Source of the DNA: Bacteroidales bacterium
Lineage (GTDB): Bacteria; Bacteroidota; Bacteroidia; Bacteroidales; BM520
Assembly: GCA_031276035.1 (NCBI GenBank)
Contig: JAISNV010000034.1
Coordinates: 1 to 64,000 of the forward strand
Direction: 5' to 3'
DNA length: 64,000 nt
Under the pieces are notes generated by a model, which worked only from the letters and a program-made list of their open reading frames with translations, ran no database searches and was not told where the DNA came from. Positions 16,705 to 23,765 of the stretch are shown piece after piece (position 1 is the first letter of the stretch; every line of letters begins with the position of its first letter). The position numbers and the translations under genes are program-made.

Positions 16705-18300
16705 TTAAAAACCATTTAAATCGAACATTACAGTAGGTATTAATAATAGGAATCCAAGTACAATCAACAGCAAAATAAATTTCCAGAAGAATTTAAACCA
16801 TTTTTCATAGGGAATTTTTGCCATTCCCAAACAACCCATCAAAACTCCGGATGTCGGTGTTATCATATTCGTAAAACCGTCGCCGAATTGGAATGCAAGC
16901 ACGGTAGATTGTCGCGAAATATCAAGTAAATCCGAAAAAGGAATCATTAACGGCATTGTAAGTGCTGCCTTTGCAGAACCGGAAGGCATAATTAAATTTA
17001 ATCCTGTTTGAATAAGATACATTATTCCCAGCGACCAGGTTTTGCCTACATCACTCATGGTTTTTGACAAAGAATACATCATTGTATCAATAATTTTTCC
17101 TTCTTGTAAAATAATGATAATACCACCGGCCAAGCCTACAACCAATGCCGCAGAAAGAATATCTTTAGCTCCTTCCAAAAAAAGTTTTGTAATAGCATTA
17201 GGAGTGTTTCCTGCGGAAATGCCGGCAAATAATCCCATTCCAAAGAATAACGAACCAATTTCAATAACGTACCATCCGTATCCCATAACTCCAAGAATAA
17301 GGAAAAGTATTGTGAAAAGCAATAAATCAATAATAAAAAAATGTACCGACTTTCTAAGTGAGAAGAAACCGCTAATTGCAAATAGCCCTGTTAAAATAGG
17401 AATTGCGTAAAAAGTAAATTCTTTCATTCCTATTTTTAATGTTGAAACCGGAAATTTAAACGATAAAAATATTAATACTACCGTTATAAAAATCCAGCAA
17501 AACCAAGCTGATTTTGGGGTATAATATTTTATTTTTTCGTTTTTAATATCATGACTTTTCCTCCAATAAGCATCTAATTCATACATCGGGGATTTTTGCG
17601 GATTCTTTTTTATTTTATTAGCGTAAATAAGAATAAAAGTAAATCCTACCGCATTAATAATCAGCCAACAGATCATTCTGTATTCTATTCCTGAGAAAAG
17701 AGGAATTTCTGCAATGCCTTGTGCAATTCCAATCGTAAACGGATTTAATATCGCTCCGGCAAAACCCAAATGTGCCGCAACATAAACAATGCAAACTCCT
17801 ACTATCGAATCATAGCCCAAAGATATACTCAGAGGTACAAAAATAATAATAAAGGCAATAGTTTCTTCACTCATTCCGAAAACAGCACCGAAAAGACTGA
17901 ACATTGTCATTACTAAAATCAGAATAATATTATTAACTCCGATTTTCCTAAGCCATTTATATTTTTCAAATTTTAATATCGATTGTAGGAAAGCGGCAAT
18001 TCCGATGTCCAAAGCTTTAGTTGAATTCATTATCCAGAAAGCTCCACCTATAAGCAGAATAAAAATAATGATATGTGATTGGGCTTCAAAACCTTTCGAA
18101 AAAGATGTAAATACTTCCCATAACTGAGGGCTTTGTTCGACGTAATGAAAAGAATCGGGATCAATTACTTCCCGTAAAGTTCCGTCCGGCATTTCAATTT
18201 TTTGCCTGTTAAATTCTCCTGCAGGAATAATGAGAGTAAGTATAGTACAAATAACTATGATAAAGAAGATTATGACATAAGTATGCGGAACTTTTTTCAT
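16705..18300 (-). CDS. YfcC-family membrane transporter
   Basis: A 531-residue integral membrane transporter with about 12-13 hydrophobic segments. It is of the YfcC/C4-dicarboxylate anaerobic carrier (DcuC-like) group, recognisable from the start MKKVPHTYVIIFFII, the segment TLIIPAGEFNR and the repeated motif containing MPSGSAKAALTMPL near the C-terminus. Family members are proposed to carry dicarboxylates or basic amino acids; the substrate here is unknown. The frame is open to 18357, but the internal ATG at 18300 is preferred. It matches family N-termini, and a -7 box (TATCTTTG, 18329-18322) lies between the two candidate starts, so the upstream codon would not be transcribed. The gene converges with rsmA, with 110 bp between them. 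Confidence 0.85.
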   Translation of the reverse strand: MKKVPHTYVIIFFIIVICTILTLIIPAGEFNRQKIEMPDGTLREVIDPDSFHYVEQSPQLWEVFTSFSKGFEAQSHIIIFILLIGGAFWIMNSTKALDIGIAAFLQSILKFEKYKWLRKIGVNNIILILVMTMFSLFGAVFGMSEETIAFIIIFVPLSISLGYDSIVGVCIVYVAAHLGFAGAILNPFTIGIAQGIAEIPLFSGIEYRMICWLIINAVGFTFILIYANKIKKNPQKSPMYELDAYWRKSHDIKNEKIKYYTPKSAWFCWIFITVVLIFLSFKFPVSTLKIGMKEFTFYAIPILTGLFAISGFFSLRKSVHFFIIDLLLFTILFLILGVMGYGWYVIEIGSLFFGMGLFAGISAGNTPNAITKLFLEGAKDILSAALVVGLAGGIIIILQEGKIIDTMMYSLSKTMSDVGKTWSLGIMYLIQTGLNLIMPSGSAKAALTMPLMIPFSDLLDISRQSTVLAFQFGDGFTNMITPTSGVLMGCLGMAKIPYEKWFKFFWKFILLLIVLGFLLLIPTVMFDLNGF

Positions 18301-18321
18301 TTTGAAAAGTTTAAAACTTTG

Positions 18322-18329
18322 CAAAGATA
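18322..18329 (-). promoter_or_regulatory. -7 promoter box of the YfcC gene
   Basis: TATCTTTG on the minus strand, 21 nt upstream of the chosen start codon at 18300. It matches the Bacteroidota TAnnTTTG element and decides the start of this gene. Confidence 0.55.
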
Positions 18330-18395
18330 GTGAATCTATGAAAAAGTGAAAAAACACTGTTTAAAAACTCTAAATGCGAACTAAATATATTTTCT

Positions 18396-18403
18396 TATTT
18401 TTG
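18396..18403 (+). promoter_or_regulatory. -7 promoter box before the four-helix membrane protein gene
   Basis: TATTTTTG, matching TAnnTTTG, 45 nt upstream of the ATG at 18449. One copy of the AGACTTAGAAAGT motif (18418-18430) falls in the predicted leader. Confidence 0.4.
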
Positions 18404-18417
18404 TAAATTATTTTCTT

Positions 18418-18430
18418 AGACTTAGAAAGT
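18418..18430 (+). repeat. Single copy of the AGACTTAGAAAGT motif
   Basis: AGACTTAGAAAGT in the leader of the gene at 18449, identical over 13 bases to the core of the copies at 54716-54848 and to the left arm of the hairpin at 58091-58119. Here the outer bases do not complete the palindrome. Confidence 0.6.
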
Positions 18431-18448
18431 ATAATTAACATTTATCAA

Positions 18449-18880
18449 ATGAAAACACTTCGTAACATACAAATTTTTTGGAGTCTCTTTATAGGTATCG
18501 GTGCTTTATGGGGCTCATTAATGATGTTTATAGATCCTACCGGAAAAATGTTTTATATGGATGAACTTTTACCGTTTATGCAAGTACTTCCTTTCCCGGA
18601 AATCTTTTTTAGAAATATGATATTCCCGGGAATTTGCTTGTTAATTGTAAACGGAATCAGCAATTTCATAGCTTTATTTTTACTTTTCAGAAGAAGAAAA
18701 TATGGTAGTTTAGCCGGAATGATTTGCGGGATTGTTTTGATGCTATGGATAATCATTCAATTTTTTGTTTTTCCTTTTAATTGGCTTTCCACATCTTATT
18801 TTGTTTTTGGATTATTACAAGCATTGAATGGGTTTTTATTGATTAGAAAGGAAAAAATAAATTCTCAGATACACACTTAA
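18449..18880 (+). CDS. Small four-helix membrane protein, function unknown
   Basis: A 143-residue hydrophobic protein that I do not recognise. Four membrane segments lie at about residues 8-28, 50-75, 86-105 and 112-132, separated by short polar loops including FRRRKYG between helices 2 and 3. The N-terminus has no cleavable signal. Conserved-looking features are the GALWGSLMMFIDPTGK stretch in the first loop and MDELLPFMQVLPFPEIF, which could form an amphipathic surface helix. It stands alone on the plus strand between the YfcC gene (divergent) and the DUF1573 gene. Its leader carries a copy of the dispersed AGACTTAGAAAGT motif. It could be a member of one of the small DUF membrane families; no function can be assigned. 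Confidence 0.7.
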   Translation: MKTLRNIQIFWSLFIGIGALWGSLMMFIDPTGKMFYMDELLPFMQVLPFPEIFFRNMIFPGICLLIVNGISNFIALFLLFRRRKYGSLAGMICGIVLMLWIIIQFFVFPFNWLSTSYFVFGLLQALNGFLLIRKEKINSQIHT

Positions 18881-19050
18881 TTATAATAGCCAGTGATATA
18901 CAATAATTATATCAGGCAAATTTATTCTTTACAAGTTTTTTTACATAGAACCATCATAAAAAATAGACGGAAATTTTTGTCATATTAATTTCACTCGAAA
19001 ATAAACTTTATATAATTAATTTAATAAAGATATTTTTAAATAATTTTGAG

Positions 19051-19067
19051 TTGGCACGATGTTTGTG
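19051..19067 (+). promoter_or_regulatory. Sigma-54-type promoter before the DUF1573 gene
   Basis: TTGGCACGATGTTTGTG matches the -24/-12 consensus YTGGCACG-N4-TTGCW at all conserved positions except TTGT in place of TTGC. The GG-to-G(C/T) spacing is correct. It lies about 80 nt upstream of the ATG at 19148. A TAATTTTG box at 19041-19048 just upstream could serve the housekeeping sigma factor. Confidence 0.5.
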
Positions 19068-19147
19068 TAAATCTGAAACCGATTTTCTTTCTAATAATCA
19101 ACAGAAAATTTTTCATTGAAATAACAAACCATTAAATTTATATAAAA

Positions 19148-19714
19148 ATGAAAAACATCACTAAACCTATTATGATTCTTTGTTTGGCGGTTTTCACTCT
19201 GACAGGAATCAGTTTACAAGCACAAGAAGCTACTAAACAGCCTGTAAAAAAAGAAACCTCTTCAAAAACAGTTGCTACGGAAGAGAAAGCAAATAAGGCA
19301 GAGGTAACAGCTGAAAAATCTTTAAATGAAACGTCTAATGACACAAAGAAGAATGCGAAAAACGCTAAACCTGCACAAATTACATTTGACAATTTAGTTC
19401 ACGATTATGGAACAATGAAAGTCGGTGCTGATGGCGAGTGTGTATTTACTTTTAAAAATACCGGAAAAGAGCCTTTGATTGTTTCGAAAGTTCAAGGTTG
19501 TTGTGGTGTTTCTGTTTTAGATTGGACTAAAGATCCTGTTATGCCTAAGAAAACCGGAACAATTAAATTAAGATATAATACAAAACGACCAATTACAATC
19601 AATAAAACCGTTACAGTTTTTACAAATGATCCTGAACAGCCGGAAATTAAATTAACGCTGAAAGGTCAAATTGTTGAAGACACAACAACTGATGCTGTTA
19701 AAACAGGAGAATAA
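19148..19714 (+). CDS. Secreted DUF1573-domain protein
   Basis: A 188-residue exported protein. The signal peptide (about 1-25, ending LQAQEA) is followed by a low-complexity linker rich in Lys, Glu, Thr and Ala (about 28-75). A single DUF1573 domain, an immunoglobulin-like fold, covers about 78-180. Its hallmarks are ITFDNLVHDYGTMKVG, the turn FTFKNTGKEPLIVSKV, a cysteine pair in QGCCGVSVLDWTKDP and the closing EIKLTLKGQI strand. DUF1573 proteins are common in Bacteroidota, often as periplasmic or surface proteins of unknown role. The gene is monocistronic, with a sigma-54-like promoter upstream and a strong terminator 35 nt downstream. Confidence 0.88.
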   Translation: MKNITKPIMILCLAVFTLTGISLQAQEATKQPVKKETSSKTVATEEKANKAEVTAEKSLNETSNDTKKNAKNAKPAQITFDNLVHDYGTMKVGADGECVFTFKNTGKEPLIVSKVQGCCGVSVLDWTKDPVMPKKTGTIKLRYNTKRPITINKTVTVFTNDPEQPEIKLTLKGQIVEDTTTDAVKTGE

Positions 19715-19748
19715 ATAAAATCAGTAATATAATTTTCTTCATAACCAT

Positions 19749-19775
19749 GGAGGTCATTAATGGCCTCCTTTTTTT
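19749..19775 (+). terminator. Terminator of the DUF1573 gene
   Basis: A stem of nine pairs, GGAGGTCAT with ATGGCCTCC (one G-T pair) around a two-base gap (TA), followed by seven T residues. It lies 35 nt after the stop codon and is one of the clearest terminators in the window. Confidence 0.85.
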
Positions 19776-19891
19776 ATTTATAAAACACAAGATTACAATA
19801 GTTAATCATTTCTTTTTTTAATTCGTATCTAAAGAGAATTTTTTAATTTGGTAAAACAACCAATCTGTTCTTTTTCGTCAACAACTTAATT

Positions 19892-19996
19892 ATGAAAACC
19901 TCAATTGCTATATCAGCAATAAAAAGAATTATTTTAATAGTAATAAAATTAGTATTAACATCAATTTTAAAAAGAATTACTCTTTTTTTACAATAA
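19892..19996 (+). CDS. Candidate small cationic hydrophobic peptide
   Basis: A 34-codon frame, ATG to TAA, too short for usual gene calls. The peptide begins MKTSIAISAIKRIIL and ends ITLFLQ. It is made almost entirely of Ile, Leu, Val and Thr with six Lys or Arg residues and no acidic residue, and could form one membrane-spanning helix. This resembles type I toxin peptides and small membrane regulators in composition only. No antisense RNA or clear -7 box was recognised. The region is so AT-rich that an Ile/Lys-rich frame could arise by chance, so this is a weak call. Confidence 0.25.
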   Translation: MKTSIAISAIKRIILIVIKLVLTSILKRITLFLQ

Positions 19997-20047
19997 AAAT
20001 CCTATTCAAATTGAATCTATAAATTTTATAATTAGAAATTTTTTATA

Positions 20048-20093
20048 AAAAGTGATATATTTGTCTCGTATTTTAAGAAAAGTGATATATTTG
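20048..20093 (+). promoter_or_regulatory. Tandem promoter/operator repeat before the membrane protein-HTH pair
   Basis: The 16-mer AAAAGTGATATATTTG occurs twice, at 20048-20063 and 20078-20093, exactly 30 bp apart. Each copy ends in the -7 box TATATTTG. The downstream copy lies 27 nt before the ATG at 20121. The arrangement fits two tandem promoters, or a promoter with a duplicated binding site for the HTH protein encoded by this unit. Confidence 0.55.
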
Positions 20094-20120
20094 CCACATG
20101 AAATTTTAATTATTATTCTT

Positions 20121-20504
20121 ATGAAAACAACTGAGCAAAAAACGTCGAGGATGAAAAAACTTTATTGGACACAAGGATTCTTAGGATTTTTAGGATTCTT
20201 AGGGTGTTTATATTTCAAGGAACATGACCCAAAATATCTAATTTATTTCTCTTTCTTTTCTTTCTTCGTTTATTTCTTTACCGGCAGATTAGCAATGGAA
20301 ATGCAGGATGAAAGAATGAAAGTGAATCATAAAAAAGCATTGTTATTAGCTTTGAAAATTCCTTTAGTAACAATTTTAGTAGTAGGTTTATTTCCTACTT
20401 TTGCAACTCTAACCGAAACAACAGCAATTATTATTTGTATGATAGGCTTTGTGTTAACTGCATTTACTTATGGTATTTCTTTTTATTATTATGATAAAAA
20501 TTAG
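20121..20504 (+). CDS. Small membrane protein paired with an HTH regulator
   Basis: A 127-residue membrane protein (MKTTEQKTSRMKK start). A basic N-terminus leads into hydrophobic segments at about residues 14-28, 36-55, 75-95 and 102-122. The second loop carries MEMQDERMKVNHKKA, an acidic-basic patch seen in small DUF2178-like membrane proteins that are encoded beside XRE regulators. The frame extends upstream to 20052, but that start overlaps the promoter boxes, so the ATG at 20121 is chosen. It precedes the HTH gene by 6 nt. The pair probably forms a regulator with a membrane-associated partner, but the signal and function are unknown. Confidence 0.75.
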   Translation: MKTTEQKTSRMKKLYWTQGFLGFLGFLGCLYFKEHDPKYLIYFSFFSFFVYFFTGRLAMEMQDERMKVNHKKALLLALKIPLVTILVVGLFPTFATLTETTAIIICMIGFVLTAFTYGISFYYYDKN

Positions 20505-20510
20505 CTGCTT

Positions 20511-20711
20511 ATGGAATATAAATTTGAGAGTCGATTAAAAGAATATCGTCAGGCGGCAGGATTTACGCAAGAAGAACTTGCAGAAATAGTAAATGTAAGA
20601 AGAGAAACAATAGTCCGATTGGAAGCCGGAAAATATAATCCTTCATTGAAATTAGCAATTGATATTTCACGTGCATTAAAAATACCTGTTGAAGAAATAT
20701 TTATATTTTAA
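20511..20711 (+). CDS. XRE-family (Cro/CI-type) HTH transcriptional regulator
   Basis: A 66-residue protein consisting of a single helix-turn-helix domain. The motif [22 protein letters not shown] (residues about 18-39) is the typical XRE HTH, followed by [24 protein letters not shown]. This compact form resembles the YozG group of small regulators commonly encoded directly after a small multi-pass membrane protein. It would bind DNA as a dimer. The duplicated 16-mer before the operon is the obvious candidate binding site, implying autoregulation; this is inference from layout. Confidence 0.9.
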   Translation: MEYKFESRLKEYRQAAGFTQEELAEIVNVRRETIVRLEAGKYNPSLKLAIDISRALKIPVEEIFIF

Positions 20712-20748
20712 CCCTTGTAATTGCAATGTAATTGCGTGATTATTACGA

Positions 20749-21108
20749 CTAACTCTCATCGAAATACTCTTGTTGTATTTTCTTAGGCAATTTTTTCACA
20801 ACTTCTTCAATAGAGTGCCTGACCCAATATTTTACAGTTTCGTCATTCATATCTTGGTTAAGGATAATACTATTCCAATATTTTTTATTGAAATGCCAAG
20901 CCGCTTCTACACAACGGTAACGTTCACGTAATTCAATAGCTTGAGCCGGATCGCATTTTACCGATATTGTCAGTTCTGCATCATTTAAATTAATTACGAC
21001 AAACCATTTATTAAACACTCTGAAAATAAGATATTCCTCGTCAAACAACATGTCTTCTGTTGCATTTTTTTGAGAAAGACAGTATCTACGTAATTCTTCA
21101 ATATCCAT
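20749..21108 (-). CDS. MmcQ/YjbR-family DNA-binding-fold protein
   Basis: A 119-residue protein of the MmcQ/YjbR family, which has a CyaY-like fold and appears in many genomes without an established role. The family pattern is visible: MDIEELRRYCLSQKNATEDM at the start, a central FRVFNKWFVVINLNDAELTISVKCDP, and the C-terminal HFNKKYWNSIILNQD. The frame is open to 21243, but the extra 45 residues are unlike the family, so the ATG at 21108 is preferred. It is a single gene, convergent with the XRE gene (37 bp between stop codons). Confidence 0.85.
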   Translation of the reverse strand: MDIEELRRYCLSQKNATEDMLFDEEYLIFRVFNKWFVVINLNDAELTISVKCDPAQAIELRERYRCVEAAWHFNKKYWNSIILNQDMNDETVKYWVRHSIEEVVKKLPKKIQQEYFDES

Positions 21109-21300
21109 TGTTTTTCTTTTTTTATCCGAATAATTAAATCCGACACAAATATATGTATTTATTTGTAAATAGTTATTTGAAAATAAATTATGGAAAAGTA
21201 AAATTATTTTAATTGCTTCTTTGTTAGAGCTGTTATGGAACAAAACGGATACGGAAAAAATCTAAACCTGTAAAACAGAAAAACTAAAGGGATGCTTGTG

Positions 21301-22215
21301 CTATTTCAGGTATTCGGCACGAAAAGCCAGCGGTGTTATTCCGGTCGTTTGCCGGAAAAGCTTTGAGAAATAGGTATGATCATCATAGCCCAAAGTATGT
21401 GCAATCTCTTTTACATTCATTTCCGTATGAGAAAGAAGTCTCTTTGCTTCGAGCATTACATAATCTTTTATCCAATATCCGGCAGTGAATCCGGTTGTCT
21501 TTTTCACCGCTTCATTAAGATATGTTTCCGAAATATTAAGTTTTTCAGCATAGTACGACGGGCTTTTTTTCGATTTTATATTCTCTTTCACAAGTCTTCT
21601 GAAATCCCTGCTTATCTGTTGCGGGCGTGAAACGGCATCGCCAAAGGTATTATCGTTTTTAACATATTGACGTGCGAGCATACAGAGAAATGTTTGCAAC
21701 AACTCCTGCGTCAGTTGCCAGTAATAAACCGAATCCTGATCGCTTTTATGTTGTCCGGCAAGAAGCCGTAAAATGCATTGACATTGCTCAAATTCGCTCG
21801 CATCCATATTTTGCGGCGTTTGAAATGGCGAAGCATTCTCAAATATTTCGAGGTATTCTTTAGGGATTAATGATGTGGCCACTTCTATATACCAATAATC
21901 ACATTCATCTGCCTTGACATCGGCCTGTACCTGTCCGGGAGCCACAAAATAAGCATCTCTTTCAACAAATTTTACTACATTAAAATCAATGTTCATCGAG
22001 GCGTAACCCTTTTCTGCCAATAAGAAAAAATAATTGTCGTTGCGATGGGCATAAAACTTCTCAGACTCCCTTTCATCTCCACCATCCAAATAATGATATG
22101 ACTCACGTCCTTTTTCATCAACTCCATTAATATGATGGCGTATTTCAAGCCCTAGCTCCTCATTAAATTTTTGTGTAGGAATATATTTTTTGTCTTTCAT
22201 GTTATAATTACTCAA
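21301..22215 (-). CDS. AraC-family transcriptional regulator
   Basis: A 304-residue cytoplasmic regulator. Residues 1-190 form a cupin-like sensor (AraC ligand-binding-like) domain with beta-strand-rich sequence such as YFFLLAEKGYASMNIDF. Residues about 200-304 are the double helix-turn-helix DNA-binding domain: SPSYYAEKLNISETYLNEAVKKTTG and the second HTH ending in the AraC signature VKEIAHTLGYDDHTYFSKLFRQTTG. No effector can be predicted. A perfect 16-bp palindrome (22261-22276) lies just upstream and is a candidate operator. The gene is isolated from its neighbours. An alternative start at Met6 is possible. Confidence 0.92.
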   Translation of the reverse strand: MSNYNMKDKKYIPTQKFNEELGLEIRHHINGVDEKGRESYHYLDGGDERESEKFYAHRNDNYFFLLAEKGYASMNIDFNVVKFVERDAYFVAPGQVQADVKADECDYWYIEVATSLIPKEYLEIFENASPFQTPQNMDASEFEQCQCILRLLAGQHKSDQDSVYYWQLTQELLQTFLCMLARQYVKNDNTFGDAVSRPQQISRDFRRLVKENIKSKKSPSYYAEKLNISETYLNEAVKKTTGFTAGYWIKDYVMLEAKRLLSHTEMNVKEIAHTLGYDDHTYFSKLFRQTTGITPLAFRAEYLK

Positions 22216-22260
22216 AACAAGATTGGAATTTTTGCTTCAGTCGGTTATAATTATTCATAA

Positions 22261-22276
22261 AAATAAACGTTTATTT
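22261..22276. promoter_or_regulatory. Palindromic candidate operator of the AraC gene
   Basis: AAATAAACGTTTATTT is a perfect 16-bp palindrome, 46 bp upstream of the AraC start codon and just downstream of a possible -7 box on the minus strand. Its position suggests autoregulation. AT-rich palindromes can arise by chance, so confidence is modest. Confidence 0.4.
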
Positions 22277-22598
22277 ATTTCTCTTTTGTATGCAAAATAT
22301 AAGTTAAGTTGACTACCAACTAAAATAACTTAATAGAAAAGTATATTTAGCCGGTTGTAGAAACGGTATATACGATTTATATCGACTTAATTAAAAAATA
22401 TCAACGTCTATTAGTCTTTTATATTTCGAAATGTAAAGGGCTGATTCAATGAATGAGTTAAAATTTCCGGTTTACACATTTGTTTTACACAAACGCCGAA
22501 TTTCATACATAAAATTACTTTTTAAATCCGAAGAAGAGTTGGAGATAAAAAATTTTATTATTTTCGAAGAAAAATTCCTTTTTTCTGCAGTCATAAAA

Positions 22599-22625
22599 CA
22601 AAAAAAGCATCCAAAATTTGGATGC
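22599..22625 (-). terminator. Terminator of the tRNA-Asn gene
   Basis: GCATCCAAAATTTGGATGC (22607-22625) folds into a hairpin. In the minus-strand transcript it is followed by a run of eight U residues, interrupted by nothing. It begins 8 nt beyond the tRNA 3' end. Confidence 0.85.
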
Positions 22626-22632
22626 TCTCTTG

Positions 22633-22706
22633 CTCCCCCTGCTGGACTTGAACCAGCGACCCTCTGATTAACAGTCAGATGCTCTAACCAACTGAGCTAA
22701 GGAGGA
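22633..22706 (-). tRNA. tRNA-Asn (anticodon GTT)
   Basis: A 74-nt cloverleaf on the minus strand. The acceptor stem pairs TCCTCCT with AGGGGGA, including one T-G pair. The D arm contains AGCTCAGTTGGTTAGAGC. The anticodon loop TGTTAAT gives anticodon GTT (Asn). The T arm is GCTGG-TTCAAGT-CCAGC, and the discriminator base is G. The CCA end is not encoded and must be added after transcription. A terminator hairpin follows closely. Confidence 0.97.
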
Positions 22707-22759
22707 AAATTTTAGCTTAAAAAGCGTTGCAAAAGTATAAAATTTTTTAATAATAACTG

Positions 22760-22767
22760 TATTTTTG
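22760..22767 (+). promoter_or_regulatory. -7 promoter box of the PfkB kinase-DUF819 unit
   Basis: TATTTTTG, matching TAnnTTTG, lies 28 nt upstream of the ATG at 22796 and is followed by an A-rich leader. Confidence 0.45.
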
Positions 22768-22795
22768 CAAAAAAAATTATCTAAATATTTTATAA

Positions 22796-23764
22796 ATGAA
22801 AAAAGTAATTGGTATCGGAAATGCATTAATGGATGTTATGGTTCCTATCAGCTCGTATGATATTATTGATGAACTTGAATTGCCGCACGGTGGTATGGTT
22901 ATGATTGACAAGAAAAAATACGACCTCATCTTTGAGAAAATTGAAAATATTGAAAAATCTTTTATAGCCGGAGGTTCCGCTTCAAATACAATATACGGAC
23001 TTGCAAAATTAGGTGTTTCCGTATCTTTTCTCGGTAAAGTTGGTAATGACGAACTCGGTAAGATATATGAAACCGATTTGGTAGATTCCGGCGTTTGTCC
23101 GAGATTAATTACTTCCGACGAAAATTCTACCGGTTGCGCAATTGTATTTGTAACGCCTGACGGTGAGAGAACTTTCGCAACATATCTTGGTGCCGCATCA
23201 GAACTTAATGAAGAAAATATTACCGAAGAACATTTTGTCGGATATGATATTCTTCACGTTGAAGGCTATTTGCTCTTTAATCATTCTTTGGTAAAAAAAG
23301 CAATGGAAATTGCCAAATCTTTGAATATGAAAATATCATTGGATTTGGCTGCTCATAATTTTGTTGAAGGTAACCGAGAAATTATTATAGAATTATTGAG
23401 AAATTATGTAGATTATTGTTTTGCTAACGAAGAAGAATCCAAAGCTTTAACCGGTTTAAATCCGCGGGAAGCTCTTGAAAGTTTATCAGAGCATTGCGAA
23501 TATACTATTATTAAGCTCGGTTCTAAAGGTTCGCTGATTAAGCATAATGGCAATGTTTATGAGGTTGATATTTATCCGGCCGACTTTATTATTGATACTA
23601 CTGGTGCCGGCGACCTTTACGCCGCAGGATTTATTTACGGTATTATAACCGATTGCATGCCGCCCACTTGTGGAGAGTACGGCTCTATTCTCGGGTCGAA
23701 GGTAATAGAAGTTTACGGTGCAAGAATAAATGATTGGAGTAAAATATTAATCAACACAAAATAA
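22796..23764 (+). CDS. PfkB-family carbohydrate/adenosine kinase
   Basis: A 322-residue cytoplasmic kinase of the ribokinase (PfkB) family. The N-terminal signature GIGNALMDVMVP and the GGSASNTIYGLAKLG block (near residues 60-75) bind the sugar or nucleoside. The C-terminal signature DTTGAGDLYAAGF contains the catalytic base D273 and the anion hole. The GIGNALMD start and the STGCAIVFVTPDGERTF block are typical of the Bacteroidota group often annotated as adenosine kinase or sugar kinase. Substrate specificity cannot be fixed from sequence. The next gene starts 1 nt after its stop codon, so the two are one transcription unit. Confidence 0.9.
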   Translation: MKKVIGIGNALMDVMVPISSYDIIDELELPHGGMVMIDKKKYDLIFEKIENIEKSFIAGGSASNTIYGLAKLGVSVSFLGKVGNDELGKIYETDLVDSGVCPRLITSDENSTGCAIVFVTPDGERTFATYLGAASELNEENITEEHFVGYDILHVEGYLLFNHSLVKKAMEIAKSLNMKISLDLAAHNFVEGNREIIIELLRNYVDYCFANEEESKALTGLNPREALESLSEHCEYTIIKLGSKGSLIKHNGNVYEVDIYPADFIIDTTGAGDLYAAGFIYGIITDCMPPTCGEYGSILGSKVIEVYGARINDWSKILINTK

Positions 23765-23765
23765 T

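Larger units (their letters stand above)
19776..20120. other. Gene-poor interval with a candidate peptide frame and tandem promoter boxes
   Basis: About 345 bp, very AT-rich. It contains the 34-codon hydrophobic peptide frame at 19892-19996 and two copies of AAAAGTGATATATTTG (20048-20063 and 20078-20093). Apart from these I see nothing. Confidence 0.5.
22216..22632. other. Intergenic region upstream of the AraC gene and downstream of tRNA-Asn
   Basis: About 417 bp without a supported protein gene. It holds the palindrome at 22261-22276, a likely AraC promoter around 22283-22295 and the tRNA terminator at 22599-22625. A 72-codon plus-strand frame (22449-22667) runs into the tRNA and is rejected. 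Confidence 0.6.

Noticed and set aside
18301-18357. Upstream start for the YfcC transporter
   Set aside because: The 19 extra residues do not fit the family N-terminus, and a TATCTTTG promoter box lies within this interval.
20052-20120. Upstream start for the membrane protein of the HTH pair
   Set aside because: It overlaps both -7 boxes of the tandem promoter. The ATG at 20121 gives the expected basic N-terminus.
21109-21243. N-terminal extension of the YjbR protein
   Set aside because: Hydrophobic and unlike the family; homology starts at the ATG at 21108.
22449-22667. 72-codon plus-strand frame ending APPAGLEPATL
   Set aside because: Its 3' end is the complement of the tRNA-Asn gene and its terminator. 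The PAGLEPATL ending is a well-known artefact of translating across a tRNA.
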